Counted from the first letter of the stretch, positions 17,665 through 25,819 are shown. The stretch is 36,753 bases of DNA from a bacterium (GCA_002919195.1 PKEU01000021.1:1-36753); one strand, 5' to 3'. The notes: generated by a model not told the origin, from the sequence alone. Translations and numbers: made by a program.

Positions 17665-17940
17665 TTAGGGGGCCGTGCGGCGGGAAGTACCAGGCTCAGG
17701 TTTTTGTGCCGGCAGATCGACCAAGATCACGTCGATGCCGATGCGGACCACCCGGTCCCAAGGGATTTCGATATCCGGCCGGCGGCCGAAGCCAAACAGG
17801 CCGCCTTCGCCCGGGAGGATGATCGCGAGGATCTCGCCGGTCTCGACGTCGAGATCGAGGTCGTACACGTGTCCGAGGCGGCGGCCATCGCCGATGTTGA
17901 CCACGTCCAAAAGACGCAAGTCCGACGTCTTTACCAGCAT
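17665..17940 (-). CDS. ylmC: PRC-barrel protein YlmC/YmxH family
   Basis: 91 residues with one PRC-barrel domain: 'SDLRLLDVVNIGDGRRLGHV' then 'DVETGEILAIILPG' and a 'WDRVVRIGIDVILVD' end. The family is sporulation-associated in Firmicutes and its molecular role is unknown. A strong GGAGG lies 7 bases before the ATG. It starts a new unit after the terminator that ends sigG-spoIIR and probably runs into pgeF. Position next to sigG matches Bacillus, where ylmC follows sigG closely. Confidence 0.9.
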   Translation of the reverse strand: MLVKTSDLRLLDVVNIGDGRRLGHVYDLDLDVETGEILAIILPGEGGLFGFGRRPDIEIPWDRVVRIGIDVILVDLPAQKPEPGTSRRTAP

Positions 17941-17966
17941 CGCTCGACCTCCCTCCCCGTGGTTTC

Positions 17967-17972
17967 AGTATA
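17967..17972 (-). promoter_or_regulatory. Possible -10 box for ylmC-pgeF
   Basis: TATACT on the minus strand, 27 bases before the ylmC start and just after the spoIIR terminator, is a 5/6 match to the housekeeping -10. No good -35 is seen 16-18 bases upstream (the area is the terminator T-run), so support is weak. Confidence 0.3.
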
Positions 17973-17980
17973 CACGCTCC

Positions 17981-18015
17981 AAAAAAGAAAAAGCTCCGGC
18001 GGATTGCCGGAGCTT
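17981..18015 (-). terminator. Intrinsic terminator after spoIIR
   Basis: A perfect 10-bp stem (17991-18000 with 18006-18015, arms AAGCTCCGGC and GCCGGAGCTT) with a 5-base loop. On the minus strand it is followed by TTTTTCTTTTTT (T-run across 17981-17992, overlapping the stem base). It starts 36 bases after the spoIIR stop and would end the sigG-spoIIR transcript. Confidence 0.88.
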
Positions 18016-18050
18016 TGGAAAAGCCGGCCCGGGGTGAGCCTTGCGGGCAC

Positions 18051-18830
18051 TCAATCTGGGCTTATCCTCTTGATCGCATCGAGGGAGGCGTCGACCAGCT
18101 CTCTCACCCGCCCTGCTGCGGCCGACTGGCTGAGGCTCTCCCACAGGCGCACCCGCCACTCGACCTCGACCGGCTGGGTGAGCTGGGACGCTCCGTCGCG
18201 GTCCTCATTGAGGCTGTCAGGGTGGCTTCCGACGTTTTGTATGGGGGCGGCGCCTGCCGGCTCTTCGAGGGAGCCGTGCGCATGGGCTATTCCTCGAGAC
18301 AGAGTCTCGTGATTTCCGCTCTCTTCGACGAAGCACAAGGGCGGGAAGAGAACACACCACCAATTTTTGCCTGCCCCGTCGCCGATGATGATCCGCACGG
18401 CCCGGTACTGCCCGGCAGGCAGGACGAGCTCGCCCCAACTCTTTTGCGGGAACGAGAAATCACCGACTTCGACCCGCACCTCATGCTCCTGGCCCAAATC
18501 GGCTAAAGCGGCTTTCGCAGCGCGGATCAAGACGTCTTCTCTTTCTCTTATCCAACGCTCCAGCTCCCTCTGGCTGCTGGGCTCTTGCCATCCGGCAAGC
18601 TCGCGCAAGACCGCGTCCCGCACGTTTAACTTGGCCATTTGGTCATGAGGAGCGTCGGAATGCGCCACGACGTGAAGCCGCAAGAGATTGTGCTGGGCGT
18701 GGGCCACATCCGCGCCGCGGGCTGCGATCCGTCCCTCGGCCAACGCGCCGATAAGAAATGCCCCGAGCGCCACAGCCAGTGCCAGGCCGAGGCTCATCCA
18801 CGTAGAGTAAACGACTCGTTTGGGGTACAC
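18051..18830 (-). CDS. spoIIR: Stage II sporulation protein R (signal that activates SpoIIGA)
   Basis: 259 residues from GTG at 18830 with AGGGGAG seven bases upstream. One N-terminal membrane/secretion helix (about 10-32) is followed by the SpoIIR domain: 'LRLHVVAHSDAPHDQ' (about 50-64), 'VEVGDFSFPQKSWG' and the signature 'GAGKNWWCVLFPPLCFV'. SpoIIR is made in the forespore under sigma-F, is exported into the intermembrane space, and triggers SpoIIGA to cleave pro-SigE. Here it lies 30 bases after sigG and shares its transcript, whereas in B. subtilis spoIIR is a separate locus. The C-terminal 80 residues are less conserved and end in an amphipathic helix. Confidence 0.95.
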   Translation of the reverse strand: MYPKRVVYSTWMSLGLALAVALGAFLIGALAEGRIAARGADVAHAQHNLLRLHVVAHSDAPHDQMAKLNVRDAVLRELAGWQEPSSQRELERWIREREDVLIRAAKAALADLGQEHEVRVEVGDFSFPQKSWGELVLPAGQYRAVRIIIGDGAGKNWWCVLFPPLCFVEESGNHETLSRGIAHAHGSLEEPAGAAPIQNVGSHPDSLNEDRDGASQLTQPVEVEWRVRLWESLSQSAAAGRVRELVDASLDAIKRISPD

Positions 18831-18860
18831 CGCACGACTCCCCTCTCGCCGAAGGGCGGG

Positions 18861-19640
18861 TTACTGCTGCACCGCCATGTGGCGCTGCAGATTTTTGAGG
18901 GCCGCCTTTTCCAACCGGGAGACTTGTGCCTGGGAGATCCCGATCTCCTCTGCGACCTCCATCTGCGTCCGCCCATCAAAAAAGCGCATCGTCAGGATTA
19001 GCTTTTCCCGTTCACTAAGTTTCGACATGCCCTCGCGGATGGAGATTCCGTCCATCCAAGTGGCTTCTTCACTCTCTTCGTCGCTGATCTGATCCATGAC
19101 GTAGATCGGATCCCCGCCGTCGTGATAAATTGGTTCAAACAGGGAGATCGGATCTTGGATCGAGTCGAGGGCAAAGACCACCTCTTCTCTTGGCACCCCC
19201 AGCTCTTCGGCGATCTGTCCGATGCTGGGTTCAGCCGAGTACTTATTGACCAGCATGTCTCGCACTTGCAGCGCTTTGTAAGCGATATCCCTGAGGGAAC
19301 GGCTGACGCGGATGGGATTGTTATCCCTCAAGTACCGGCGGATTTCACCGATGATCATGGGCACGGCGTAGGTGGAAAAGCGGACGTTTTGGTTGAGGTC
19401 AAAATTGTCGATGGCCTTCATCAGGCCGATGCAGCCCACCTGGAATAGGTCGTCGACGTGCTCGCCCCGGTTGTTAAACCGTTGAATGACGCTAAGGACG
19501 AGGCGCAGATTCCCTTGCACCAGCTCGGCCCGGGCCTCTTCGCTTCCTTCCCGCATCTTTTTCAGCAGCTGGCGCATCTTTTCGTTGGAGAGCACCGGGA
19601 GCTGGGACGTGTTGACGCCGCAGATTTCAACCTTGTTCAC
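18861..19640 (-). CDS. sigG: Forespore RNA polymerase sigma factor SigG
   Basis: 259 residues from GTG at 19640 (first residues NKVEICGV, as in B. subtilis SigG of 260). The frame extends to a TTG at 19676, but that codon lies inside the predicted promoter, so the shorter start is preferred; GAGGGAG is 9 bases upstream. Region 2 ('RFNNRGEHVDDLFQVGCIGLMKAI' area and 'RFSTYAVPMIIGEIRRYLRD') and region 4.2 ('TQMEVAEEIGISQAQVSRLE') are nearly identical to the Bacillus protein. SigG runs late forespore genes after engulfment. In B. subtilis it follows sigE on the same strand; here it is divergent from spoIIGA-sigE, so read-through from sigE is not possible. Confidence 0.97.
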   Translation of the reverse strand: MNKVEICGVNTSQLPVLSNEKMRQLLKKMREGSEEARAELVQGNLRLVLSVIQRFNNRGEHVDDLFQVGCIGLMKAIDNFDLNQNVRFSTYAVPMIIGEIRRYLRDNNPIRVSRSLRDIAYKALQVRDMLVNKYSAEPSIGQIAEELGVPREEVVFALDSIQDPISLFEPIYHDGGDPIYVMDQISDEESEEATWMDGISIREGMSKLSEREKLILTMRFFDGRTQMEVAEEIGISQAQVSRLEKAALKNLQRHMAVQQ

Positions 19641-19676
19641 ACCACGCCACTCCCTCAAGGTTTCTCTTGTACCCAA

Positions 19677-19706
19677 CAGTATGGCCGCGGTAAATCCGGC
19701 TTATTC
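19677..19706 (-). promoter_or_regulatory. Sigma-F/sigma-G-type promoter for sigG-spoIIR
   Basis: On the minus strand GAATA (-35, 19702-19706) is followed after 15 bases by GGCCATACTG (-10, 19677-19686). The -10 fits the recalled sigma-F pattern GGNNANAHTR at every position and is also one base from the sigma-G pattern CATNHTA at an 18-base spacing from GAATA. The -35 differs from GYATA by one base. Transcription would start near 19670, 30 bases before the GTG of sigG. Confidence 0.6.
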
Positions 19707-19742
19707 CGCAGCCTTTGAGGGAACCCAACACTGAGGGAAGGA

Positions 19743-19769
19743 ATCGTCACGAGCCGCGGGTAGTATGAT
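19743..19769 (+). promoter_or_regulatory. Putative promoter and Spo0A-box-like site for spoIIGA-sigE
   Basis: TATGAT at 19764-19769 is a 5/6 housekeeping -10; transcription would start near 19776, about 60 bases before spoIIGA. No consensus -35 lies 17 bases upstream. ATCGTCA at 19743-19749 differs by one base from the Spo0A box TTCGNCA and lies in the -35 area. In B. subtilis the spoIIG promoter is a Spo0A-activated sigma-A promoter with an abnormal -35 spacing, which would fit. Confidence 0.4.
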
Positions 19770-19836
19770 GAACGGATCGGGTGCTCCATCTTGTGGAAAA
19801 GATTCCCAACTTTCTGGCCTTTGTGAGGTGTCCGGC

Positions 19837-20820
19837 GTGCCCCCGGCGGTGACGGTCGTTTACGTGGACACACTTCTCTTGCTCGGTGTCTTGAGTTTCA
19901 TGATGGACTACCTGTTGCTGTGGGCCACGGCAAAGGTGGCCAAGGCGCCGCATCGGCCCGGACGCCTTGCAGCCGGGGCGGCCATCGGCACCGCGTACTT
20001 CCTGGTCTATTACCTCTCAGAGCGCGGCGTCGTGCCGTATTACGGCTGGGTCAAAATCTGGCCCGCGGTCTTGGCCACTTCGGTGGCAATGCTCGTCACT
20101 GCCTTTTATCCCCTGTTGTGGCCCGCGCTCTTACGGGTGGTGGGTTACTTTTACTTCATCGCGGTGAGTTCGGGAGGTGCTGGCCTCGCAGCTGGGTATG
20201 CATTGGGATGGGGAATCGCCGGGCAGCTGGCCGTGGCGATTGGGGCGATCATGATCGTCGCCGAGCTGGGTTGGGGGGTCGTCCAGCGCAGCATCTGGCA
20301 AAAGCTCTACAACATAACCTTAGAGATCGACCTGTTTGGTCACAAGGTGAGGACCGAAGCGCTGGCAGATACGGGCAACCTTCTCAAGGATCCCCTCGAC
20401 GGCACTCCCGTGGTGGTGGTCGAGCACAGTGTGGTCGCGCACCTGTTGCCCGAGCATCTCCGGCCCGTGCTGATCCAGATGGAGTCGGGCGATTTGAGCG
20501 GGGTCAGCCGCCTCCTTACCTCCGAGCGCTGGTCCTCTCGGTTTAGGGTGATCCCGTTCACTTCTTTGGGAAAGGAGAAAGGCCTGATGGTGGGATTTCG
20601 TCCCGACCGCGTCGCCGCCATCATTGACGGAGAGCCCATCCCCCTGGAAAGCGCCATCATCGGCCTTTACCCCAAGGCCCTCGACCCCGAAGGCGTGTAC
20701 CACGCTCTGATTCACCCGGGCCTCCTTCAACAAGCCGTTCCGGGAGCGCTCGCCCCCGAGTGGGCTCAATCCACTACACCCGAAAAAGGAGAGACTTCCC
20801 ATGCGACCACATCTTCGTAA
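19837..20820 (+). CDS. spoIIGA: Pro-sigma-E processing protease SpoIIGA
   Basis: About 327 residues from GTG at 19837 (GAGGTG six bases upstream); a GTG at 19849 fits the B. subtilis start by alignment, and the ATG at 19765 lies in the predicted promoter. The N-terminal half has about five membrane helices ('[21 protein letters not shown]' is the first). The C-terminal half is a cytoplasmic aspartic-protease-like domain with the active-site motif '[15 protein letters not shown]', matching the DSGN motif of B. subtilis SpoIIGA. It dimerises in the septal membrane of the mother cell and cleaves pro-SigE when SpoIIR signals. It overlaps sigE by 20 bases, so the two are coupled. Confidence 0.94.
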   Translation: MPPAVTVVYVDTLLLLGVLSFMMDYLLLWATAKVAKAPHRPGRLAAGAAIGTAYFLVYYLSERGVVPYYGWVKIWPAVLATSVAMLVTAFYPLLWPALLRVVGYFYFIAVSSGGAGLAAGYALGWGIAGQLAVAIGAIMIVAELGWGVVQRSIWQKLYNITLEIDLFGHKVRTEALADTGNLLKDPLDGTPVVVVEHSVVAHLLPEHLRPVLIQMESGDLSGVSRLLTSERWSSRFRVIPFTSLGKEKGLMVGFRPDRVAAIIDGEPIPLESAIIGLYPKALDPEGVYHALIHPGLLQQAVPGALAPEWAQSTTPEKGETSHATTSS

Positions 20821-21526
20821 GGCAAGGCTTGGATTGCATTTGGCGCTGATCCGTCTCCTTTGGCGGGCCGGATGGCCTAAGGCCGTCCATTACGTGGGCA
20901 GCAGCGAAGTATTGCCACCTCCTTTGACGCGGGAAGAGGAGATCCACCTCTTAGACCGGCTGGAAGCAGGCGACAACGGGGTAAAGGGCATTCTCATCGA
21001 ACGAAACCTGCGCCTTGTGGTCTATATCGCCAGGAAGTTTGAAAACACGGGGGTCCACATCGAAGACTTGGTCTCGATCGGCACGATCGGCCTGATCAAA
21101 GCGGTCAACACCTTTGATCCGGCGAAGAAGATCAAGTTGGCCACCTACGCGTCCCGGTGCATCGAAAACGAGATCCTCATGTACCTGCGGCGCAACAACA
21201 AGACCAAGGCGGAGGTCTCGTTTGACGAGCCGCTCAACACCGATTGGGACGGCAACGAGCTCCTCCTTTCCGACGTGCTGGGCGTGGAGAGCGACGTGAT
21301 CAAGCACATCGAAGAAGAAGTGGAACGGGCGCTCCTCCAAGGGGCCCTGGAGCGGCTTTCCGGGCGGGAAAAACGCATCATGGAACTCCGCTTTGGCTTA
21401 GCCGACGGCCGGGAAAAGACGCAGAAAGAAGTGGCGGACGCGATGGGAATCTCCCAGTCGTACATTTCGCGCCTGGAAAAGCGAATCCTCAAAAAGCTCA
21501 AGCGAGAAATCCACCGGATGCAATAA
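20801..21526 (+). CDS. sigE: Mother-cell sigma factor SigE (pro-form)
   Basis: 241 residues; GGAGAG lies 7 bases before the ATG, inside the end of spoIIGA. The first 30 or so residues form a basic amphipathic pro-sequence ([20 protein letters not shown]) that tethers the protein to the membrane. By alignment with B. subtilis, cleavage would fall near 'VHY/VGSSE', just before 'LPPPL'. Region 2 ('[21 protein letters not shown]', '[20 protein letters not shown]') and region 4 ('[20 protein letters not shown]') are almost identical to the Bacillus protein. SigE directs early mother-cell genes after SpoIIGA processing. The gene ends 14 bases before the convergent ftsZ stop. Confidence 0.98.
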   Translation: MRPHLRKARLGLHLALIRLLWRAGWPKAVHYVGSSEVLPPPLTREEEIHLLDRLEAGDNGVKGILIERNLRLVVYIARKFENTGVHIEDLVSIGTIGLIKAVNTFDPAKKIKLATYASRCIENEILMYLRRNNKTKAEVSFDEPLNTDWDGNELLLSDVLGVESDVIKHIEEEVERALLQGALERLSGREKRIMELRFGLADGREKTQKEVADAMGISQSYISRLEKRILKKLKREIHRMQ

Positions 21527-21554
21527 AAAGCCGGCGCTCCTTACGAGCGCCGGC
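21521..21554 (-). terminator. Intrinsic terminator of ftsZ, shared with the sigE 3' end
   Basis: A perfect 10-bp stem (GCCGGCGCTC at 21530-21539 with GAGCGCCGGC at 21545-21554) with a 5-base loop. On the minus strand it is followed by TTTTTATT (21522-21529), a good T-run, so it ends ftsZ transcripts. The right arm encodes the last ftsZ codons and the ftsZ stop codon (21541-21543) sits in the loop. On the plus strand the stem is followed by GCAAAAAGG, not T-rich, so sigE termination here would be weak. The T-run overlaps the sigE stop codon. Confidence 0.82.
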
Positions 21555-22608
21555 GCAAAAAGGCGGGAATCTCCAAATCGTCAGTGGCAAAGGGTTTGAT
21601 GTCCAGGCGGCTCCTCGGGCCCGTCGATTGGCTCAAAGAGCCCGGGCTCCCTCCGTTGTCCGAAAAGCCGGTCGCAATCACCGTGACGCGGATCTCGTCC
21701 TGCAGCGTTTCGTCGATCACCGCGCCGAAAATGATCACGGCCTCCGGATCGGCCGCTTCGGCAATGATCTCGGCGGCCTCGTTGACCTCAAAGAGGCCCA
21801 GGTTGCTGCTGCCCGTGATGTTGAGCAGGATGCCCCTCGCGCCCTCGATGGAAGCTTCGAGCAGCGGGCTGGAGACCGCTTGTTTTGCGGCTTTGACGGC
21901 CCGGTCTTCGCCGGTGGCCCGTCCGATCCCCATCAGGGCCGAGCCGGCGCTGGTCATGATGGTGCGAACGTCCGCGAAATCGAGGTTGATGAGGCCGGGC
22001 ACCGTGATCAAGTCCGAAATCCCTTGCACACCCTGCCGCAAGACGTCGTCGGCGATCCTAAAGGCCTCGAGCATCGACGTCCGCTTGTCCACTACTTGCA
22101 GCAGGCGATCGTTGGGGATGACGATCAAGGTATCGACCTTTTCCCTCAGCTCCGCGATACCCCGCTCAGCTTGGGCCAGCCGTTTCCTTCCTTCAAAAGA
22201 GAAAGGTTTGGTGACCACCGCCACGGTCAACGCAGAAAGCTCCTTGGCGATCTCGGCGACCACGGGCGCGCCGCCGGTGCCGGTGCCGCCCCCCATACCT
22301 GCGGTGACAAAAACCATATCGGCCCCTTCAAGCAGGGCGCGGATCTCCTCCCGGCTCTCCTCGGCCGCACGCTGGCCGATCTCCGGGTTGGAGCCTGCGC
22401 CAAGGCCTCGCGTGAGCTTGGCGCCAAGCTGCAGTTTGTGGCTGGCGTTGGATGACTGGAGGGCCTGTGCGTCGGTATTCATGGAGACGAATTGGACGCC
22501 TTGTAGGTCAGCTTCGATCATGCGATTGACCGCGTTGCATCCCGCACCGCCCACTCCGATCACTTTGATATTGGCGAATTGCCCATTGTCGGCGTCCAAC
22601 TCGAACAT
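21541..22608 (-). CDS. ftsZ: Cell division tubulin homologue FtsZ
   Basis: 355 residues; GAGGAGG lies 8 bases before the ATG. The GTPase shows '[13 protein letters not shown]' (18-30), the tubulin signature GGGTGTGG (106-113) and the T7 loop NLDFAD (207-212), which completes the GTP site of the next subunit. A short linker leads to the conserved C-terminal peptide '[12 protein letters not shown]', which binds FtsA, SepF and similar partners. FtsZ forms the division ring, including the polar ring in sporulation. ftsA, the usual upstream neighbour, is absent. The linker is short at about 20-25 residues, so the body ends close to the tail. Confidence 0.99.
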   Translation of the reverse strand: MFELDADNGQFANIKVIGVGGAGCNAVNRMIEADLQGVQFVSMNTDAQALQSSNASHKLQLGAKLTRGLGAGSNPEIGQRAAEESREEIRALLEGADMVFVTAGMGGGTGTGGAPVVAEIAKELSALTVAVVTKPFSFEGRKRLAQAERGIAELREKVDTLIVIPNDRLLQVVDKRTSMLEAFRIADDVLRQGVQGISDLITVPGLINLDFADVRTIMTSAGSALMGIGRATGEDRAVKAAKQAVSSPLLEASIEGARGILLNITGSSNLGLFEVNEAAEIIAEAADPEAVIIFGAVIDETLQDEIRVTVIATGFSDNGGSPGSLSQSTGPRSRLDIKPFATDDLEIPAFLRRRS

Positions 22609-22644
22609 GGGCTCGTCCTCCTCATCAAGAAAAAGCGCTTCGGA

Positions 22645-22650
22645 ATTATA
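22645..22650 (-). promoter_or_regulatory. Consensus -10 box upstream of ftsZ
   Basis: TATAAT on the minus strand, 37 bases before the ftsZ start in an unusually AT-rich 97-bp gap after divIB. The region 17 bases upstream has no good TTGACA. A separate ftsZ promoter would be normal, as ftsZ is needed in excess of the upstream genes. Confidence 0.4.
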
Positions 22651-22705
22651 AGGTCGCTTATACGTCGTTAGTTTCCACGGCCCCCAGATGATTCCTCCCC
22701 CTGCC

Positions 22706-23422
22706 TTATCGTTTATCCCTAAAAACCGGGCTTTTCGGATGCCTCAGGTCGATGTGGGCTACGGCCAGACGGCGGGCTTGAATTTGATCCAAGAGCCCCT
22801 CCAACACACGGGCTTTTTCGCCCATCTCTCCGTCGCTCCCCAGGGAGATCGAGATGCCGTCCCGGGTGTAGGCGACAATCCCCTCGCCGGTTACATGCAC
22901 TTCGGAGAGGTTGGCCAGCCCTTTTAAGCTAAGTCCCCGGGCGAAAGCCAAAGCCAGGTGAAGGCGGGGATGCTCCACGGGCGCTCCAACTTGTGGCTCA
23001 ACCTGCTCGTTGAGCGTGATGAGCGGCAGAGGCAAGGTGACGGTGGGACTTTCAAACAGGGCGATGGCTTCGCCGTCGATGGCCCACACTTCGCCTCCCG
23101 CAGAAAGATAAGCGACGGGTTGCCGTTCGTCGACGACGACCCGGAGCGTCGCCGGCAAGCGGCGGCTGACGCTGGCGCTGGCCACTAAAGGATGGTCGAG
23201 GAGCGCTCGTTCGATGGCCGTGGTGTCGAGATCGAAAAGGTTTTGACCGAGGGAAAGGCCTGTCCACGCCAAGACGTCGCCTTCCGTCAGCCGTTGGCCG
23301 CCGACGACGTCGATCCTCTGCAGTTGAAACAGCGGGCTTTGAAAGGCGGCGTACAAGGCTAAGACCGCGACGAAGAGCCCCAACGCCGCCGAGTATCCCT
23401 TTCCCGAGAACGTTTGGGCCAC
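22706..23422 (-). CDS. divIB: Division protein DivIB/FtsQ
   Basis: About 238 residues from GTG at 23422, which has AAAGGGAG seven bases upstream. The frame also contains an ATG at 23461, but it lacks a binding site and overlaps a TATAAT box. A short cytoplasmic tail and one membrane helix (about 10-27 from the GTG) lead to an extracytoplasmic POTRA domain ('[25 protein letters not shown]' region) and the beta-rich FtsQ/DivIB domain with '[22 protein letters not shown]'. With FtsL and DivIC it forms the divisome subcomplex that controls septal synthesis. It follows murA by about 90 bases, as in Bacillus, where divIB follows murB. Confidence 0.93.
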   Translation of the reverse strand: MAQTFSGKGYSAALGLFVAVLALYAAFQSPLFQLQRIDVVGGQRLTEGDVLAWTGLSLGQNLFDLDTTAIERALLDHPLVASASVSRRLPATLRVVVDERQPVAYLSAGGEVWAIDGEAIALFESPTVTLPLPLITLNEQVEPQVGAPVEHPRLHLALAFARGLSLKGLANLSEVHVTGEGIVAYTRDGISISLGSDGEMGEKARVLEGLLDQIQARRLAVAHIDLRHPKSPVFRDKR

Positions 23423-23459
23423 GGGGACGCTCCCTTTCCCACCGGTCGTATCATCCTCC

Positions 23460-23465
23460 ATTATA
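23460..23465 (-). promoter_or_regulatory. Consensus -10 box upstream of divIB
   Basis: TATAAT on the minus strand, just after murA and immediately before the first in-frame ATG of divIB. Transcription from it would start near 23453, leaving a leader of about 30 bases before the GTG at 23422. The -35 region is poor (TTTTTC). Confidence 0.35.
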
Positions 23466-23515
23466 GCACGCCCCGCGGCCCGAAAAATGGTGCCGGCGTC
23501 ACCGTTTACCAGATG

Positions 23516-24865
23516 TCAAGGAACGATCGCCTCGCTGGGCACCCGGCGCACGATCCTGGCTCCTACAGAGGCCAGCTTTCCCGCCAGGTCCTCATAACCC
23601 CGGTCTAAATGCTGCAAACCTTCGATCACCGTCTCTCCTTCGGCGGCGAGCCCAGCCACTACCAGCGCCGCAGCGGCTCTGAGATCCGAGGCTTCCACCC
23701 GGGCCCCCGTCAGCTCGCAAGGCCCGCGCACCACCGCAACGCGCCCGTCCACCGTGATGTCGGCTCCCATGCGCCTGAGTTCGTCGACATGTTTGAAGCG
23801 GCTGGAGTAGACCGTCTCGGTCACAATGCTCGTGCCCTCCGCCGTGGTCAACATGGCGAGGATCTGCGGCTGCATGTCGGTGGGAAAGCCAGGATAAGGC
23901 TGCGAGCGTATTTGTAAGGGCTTAAGCTTCCCTTTTCTCCAGATCCGCATCGTTTCGTCGCGCACTTCGATCGCGGCGCCCGCTTCAGCGAGTTTCGCGA
24001 CGACCAGCTCCATGTGCTCGACGATGACCGGTCTCAGCGTCAGGTCTCCGCCGCTCACGGCGGCACAGACGGCGAGCGTTCCCGCTTCAATGCGGTCGGG
24101 AATCACCGTATAGTCGACGCCTCGCAAGGGCCCGCCCACGCCGACGATGCGAATGGTGTCCGTGCCGGCGCCGCGGATCCTTCCCCCCATGCAGTTGATG
24201 AAGTTTTGCACTTCGATGATCTCTGGTTCCCGGGCCGCGTTGCGGATCACGGTTTCGCCTTCCGCGACGGCAGCGGCCATCATGATGTTTTCCGTCGCGC
24301 CCACGCTCGGCAGGTCGAAGTGAATCTCGCTGCCAACCAGTTTGGCAGCCCGGCCGTGGATAAAGCCGTGGCGCTCTTCGATGGTCGCGCCCAGCGCTCT
24401 CAGTCCTGCAAGGTGGAGGTCAACCGGCCGCGCGCCGATCGCGCAACCTCCGGGTTGGGCGATCTTCACCTCGCCTAACCGGCCGAGGAGCGGGCCCATC
24501 ACCTGCACCGAGGCGCGCATCTCCCGCACAGGCTCCAGCGGGGCTTCGGGATGGAGGTCCCGGGCTTCGATGTACAAGACGTCTCCGTCCAAGGAGCACC
24601 GGGCGCCAAGCCCCTCCAGCACCTCGATCATGTTAAAGACGTCTCCGATCCGGGGAACGTTGCGGACGACGCAGGGCTCCTTGGTAAGGAGAGATGCGGC
24701 CATCAGTTTGAGGACGGCATTTTTCGCGCCGCTGACCCGCACCTCCCCCTTAAGGGGCGTGCCGCCCTCGACGGTCAGCGTTGGCAGCGTCCCATTGCCT
24801 CCCGCGTGGCGTTTGATCCGAAAGGGGGAAAATGTGCTGGAACCTAGTGTCACTCTCCATCCCAC
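23516..24865 (-). CDS. murA: UDP-N-acetylglucosamine 1-carboxyvinyltransferase MurA
   Basis: 449 residues from ATG at 24865, overlapping the murB stop by 16 bases. The first 28 residues (basic, before 'TLTVEGGTPLKG') exceed the usual MurA start, so the true start may be internal, although I see no well-spaced internal start codon; GTG at residue 5 is an alternative. MurA transfers enolpyruvate from PEP to UDP-GlcNAc, the first committed step of peptidoglycan synthesis. The catalytic cysteine is present in 'QPGGCAIGARPVDLHL' (Cys141 from 24865), so the enzyme should be fosfomycin-sensitive. Substrate residues 'SGAKNAVLK' and 'VTETVYSSRFKHVDEL' are intact. In B. subtilis murA is elsewhere; here it lies between murB and divIB. 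Confidence 0.96.
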   Translation of the reverse strand: MGWRVTLGSSTFSPFRIKRHAGGNGTLPTLTVEGGTPLKGEVRVSGAKNAVLKLMAASLLTKEPCVVRNVPRIGDVFNMIEVLEGLGARCSLDGDVLYIEARDLHPEAPLEPVREMRASVQVMGPLLGRLGEVKIAQPGGCAIGARPVDLHLAGLRALGATIEERHGFIHGRAAKLVGSEIHFDLPSVGATENIMMAAAVAEGETVIRNAAREPEIIEVQNFINCMGGRIRGAGTDTIRIVGVGGPLRGVDYTVIPDRIEAGTLAVCAAVSGGDLTLRPVIVEHMELVVAKLAEAGAAIEVRDETMRIWRKGKLKPLQIRSQPYPGFPTDMQPQILAMLTTAEGTSIVTETVYSSRFKHVDELRRMGADITVDGRVAVVRGPCELTGARVEASDLRAAAALVVAGLAAEGETVIEGLQHLDRGYEDLAGKLASVGARIVRRVPSEAIVP

Positions 24866-25764
24866 CCCACGAGCTCCACTTCGAGCTCCAAGTCGATGCC
24901 AAAACGGTCTCGGACCGTGCTCCGGACGAGGTCGATCAGCGCTTTCACATCCCGTGCCGTGGCGTCGCCCCGGTTGACGATGAAGTTTCCGTGGATCTCG
25001 GAAATTTGAGCCCCTCCGATCCGAGTCCCTTTCAAGTTGGCGGCTTCGACCAACCGTCCCGCGTAGTCGCCAGGGGGATTTTTAAAGACGCTGCCGGAGC
25101 TGGGCAGTCCCAGCGGTTGGGTGCTGCGCCGCCGGGCGGCGTACTCTCGCATCCGCCGGGTGATGGCCTCGACGCCTTCGGGACGCAGCTGAAACTCGGC
25201 GCCGACGACCACGTGGCCCGTCTCGCGGATAAGGCCGCTCCTGCGGTACGAGTACTGCATCTCTTCAACGGAACAGGCAAGCCGTGTGCCATCGCGGGAG
25301 ACCAGATGAGCCCGGAGGAGCACATCGCGAATTTCGCCCCCATGGGCGCCGGCGTTCATGGCCACGGCGCCTCCGACCGTTCCAGGGATGCCTCCCCCCC
25401 ATTCGAGGCCGGCCAGGCCCCGGTCGGCAGCCATTTTTGCCACCTTGGGCAAAGCCGCTCCAGCTTGCGCGCGGACGACGTTTCCCGAGAAGGTCACTTC
25501 TCCCAGCCAGTGCCCCAGCCGCAAGACGACCCCCCGTACCCCTTCGTCGCTGATCAGGAGGTTGCTGCCGCTGCCCATCACGTACACCGGCGTCTGATGC
25601 TCCCAGGCGGCCTTCAGGGTCTTGACGACGTCCTCTTCGGTGGCCGGTTGAACCAAGATATCGGCTGGCCCGCCGATCCGGTAGGAGGTGTAGCGTCTGA
25701 GCGGCTCGTTAAACCGCACCTCGCCTTGGATCTCTGAGAGCAGCCTGGCTTTGAGGCTTTCCAC
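24850..25764 (-). CDS. murB: UDP-N-acetylenolpyruvoylglucosamine reductase MurB
   Basis: 304 residues from GTG at 25764, which AGGAGG precedes by seven bases; the ATG two codons upstream (25770) is only one base from that site. MurB reduces the enolpyruvyl group to make UDP-MurNAc using FAD and NADPH. FAD-binding motifs are visible: 'RIGGPADILVQP', 'GSGSNLLISDEGVRG', 'EWGGGIPGTVGGAVAMNAGA' and 'SGSVFKNP' with the catalytic serine near the end, then 'ISEIHGNFIVN'. It lacks the extra loops of E. coli-type (type I) MurB, so it is type II, as in Bacillus. A gap of about 110 bases after murG may hold a promoter. It overlaps murA by 16 bases. Confidence 0.97.
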   Translation of the reverse strand: MESLKARLLSEIQGEVRFNEPLRRYTSYRIGGPADILVQPATEEDVVKTLKAAWEHQTPVYVMGSGSNLLISDEGVRGVVLRLGHWLGEVTFSGNVVRAQAGAALPKVAKMAADRGLAGLEWGGGIPGTVGGAVAMNAGAHGGEIRDVLLRAHLVSRDGTRLACSVEEMQYSYRRSGLIRETGHVVVGAEFQLRPEGVEAITRRMREYAARRRSTQPLGLPSSGSVFKNPPGDYAGRLVEAANLKGTRIGGAQISEIHGNFIVNRGDATARDVKALIDLVRSTVRDRFGIDLELEVELVGWDGE

Positions 25765-25791
25765 CGTCATGCCTCCTGCGACCCAGGGGCG

Positions 25792-25819
25792 CTAATACGG
25801 TATGCCCGCCCCATGTGAA
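25792..25819 (-). promoter_or_regulatory. Weak possible promoter upstream of murB
   Basis: On the minus strand TTCACA (one mismatch to TTGACA, 25814-25819) is followed after 16 bases by TATTAG (25792-25797). It lies in the only sizeable gap between murF and murA. The -10 is poor, so this is tentative. The same area contains CATACCGT, which resembles a sigma-E -10 without a matching -35. Confidence 0.22.

Noticed and set aside
25787-25800. CATACCGT upstream of murB as a sigma-E -10
   Set aside because: No ATATT-like -35 lies 14-15 bases upstream; one partial box is not enough.
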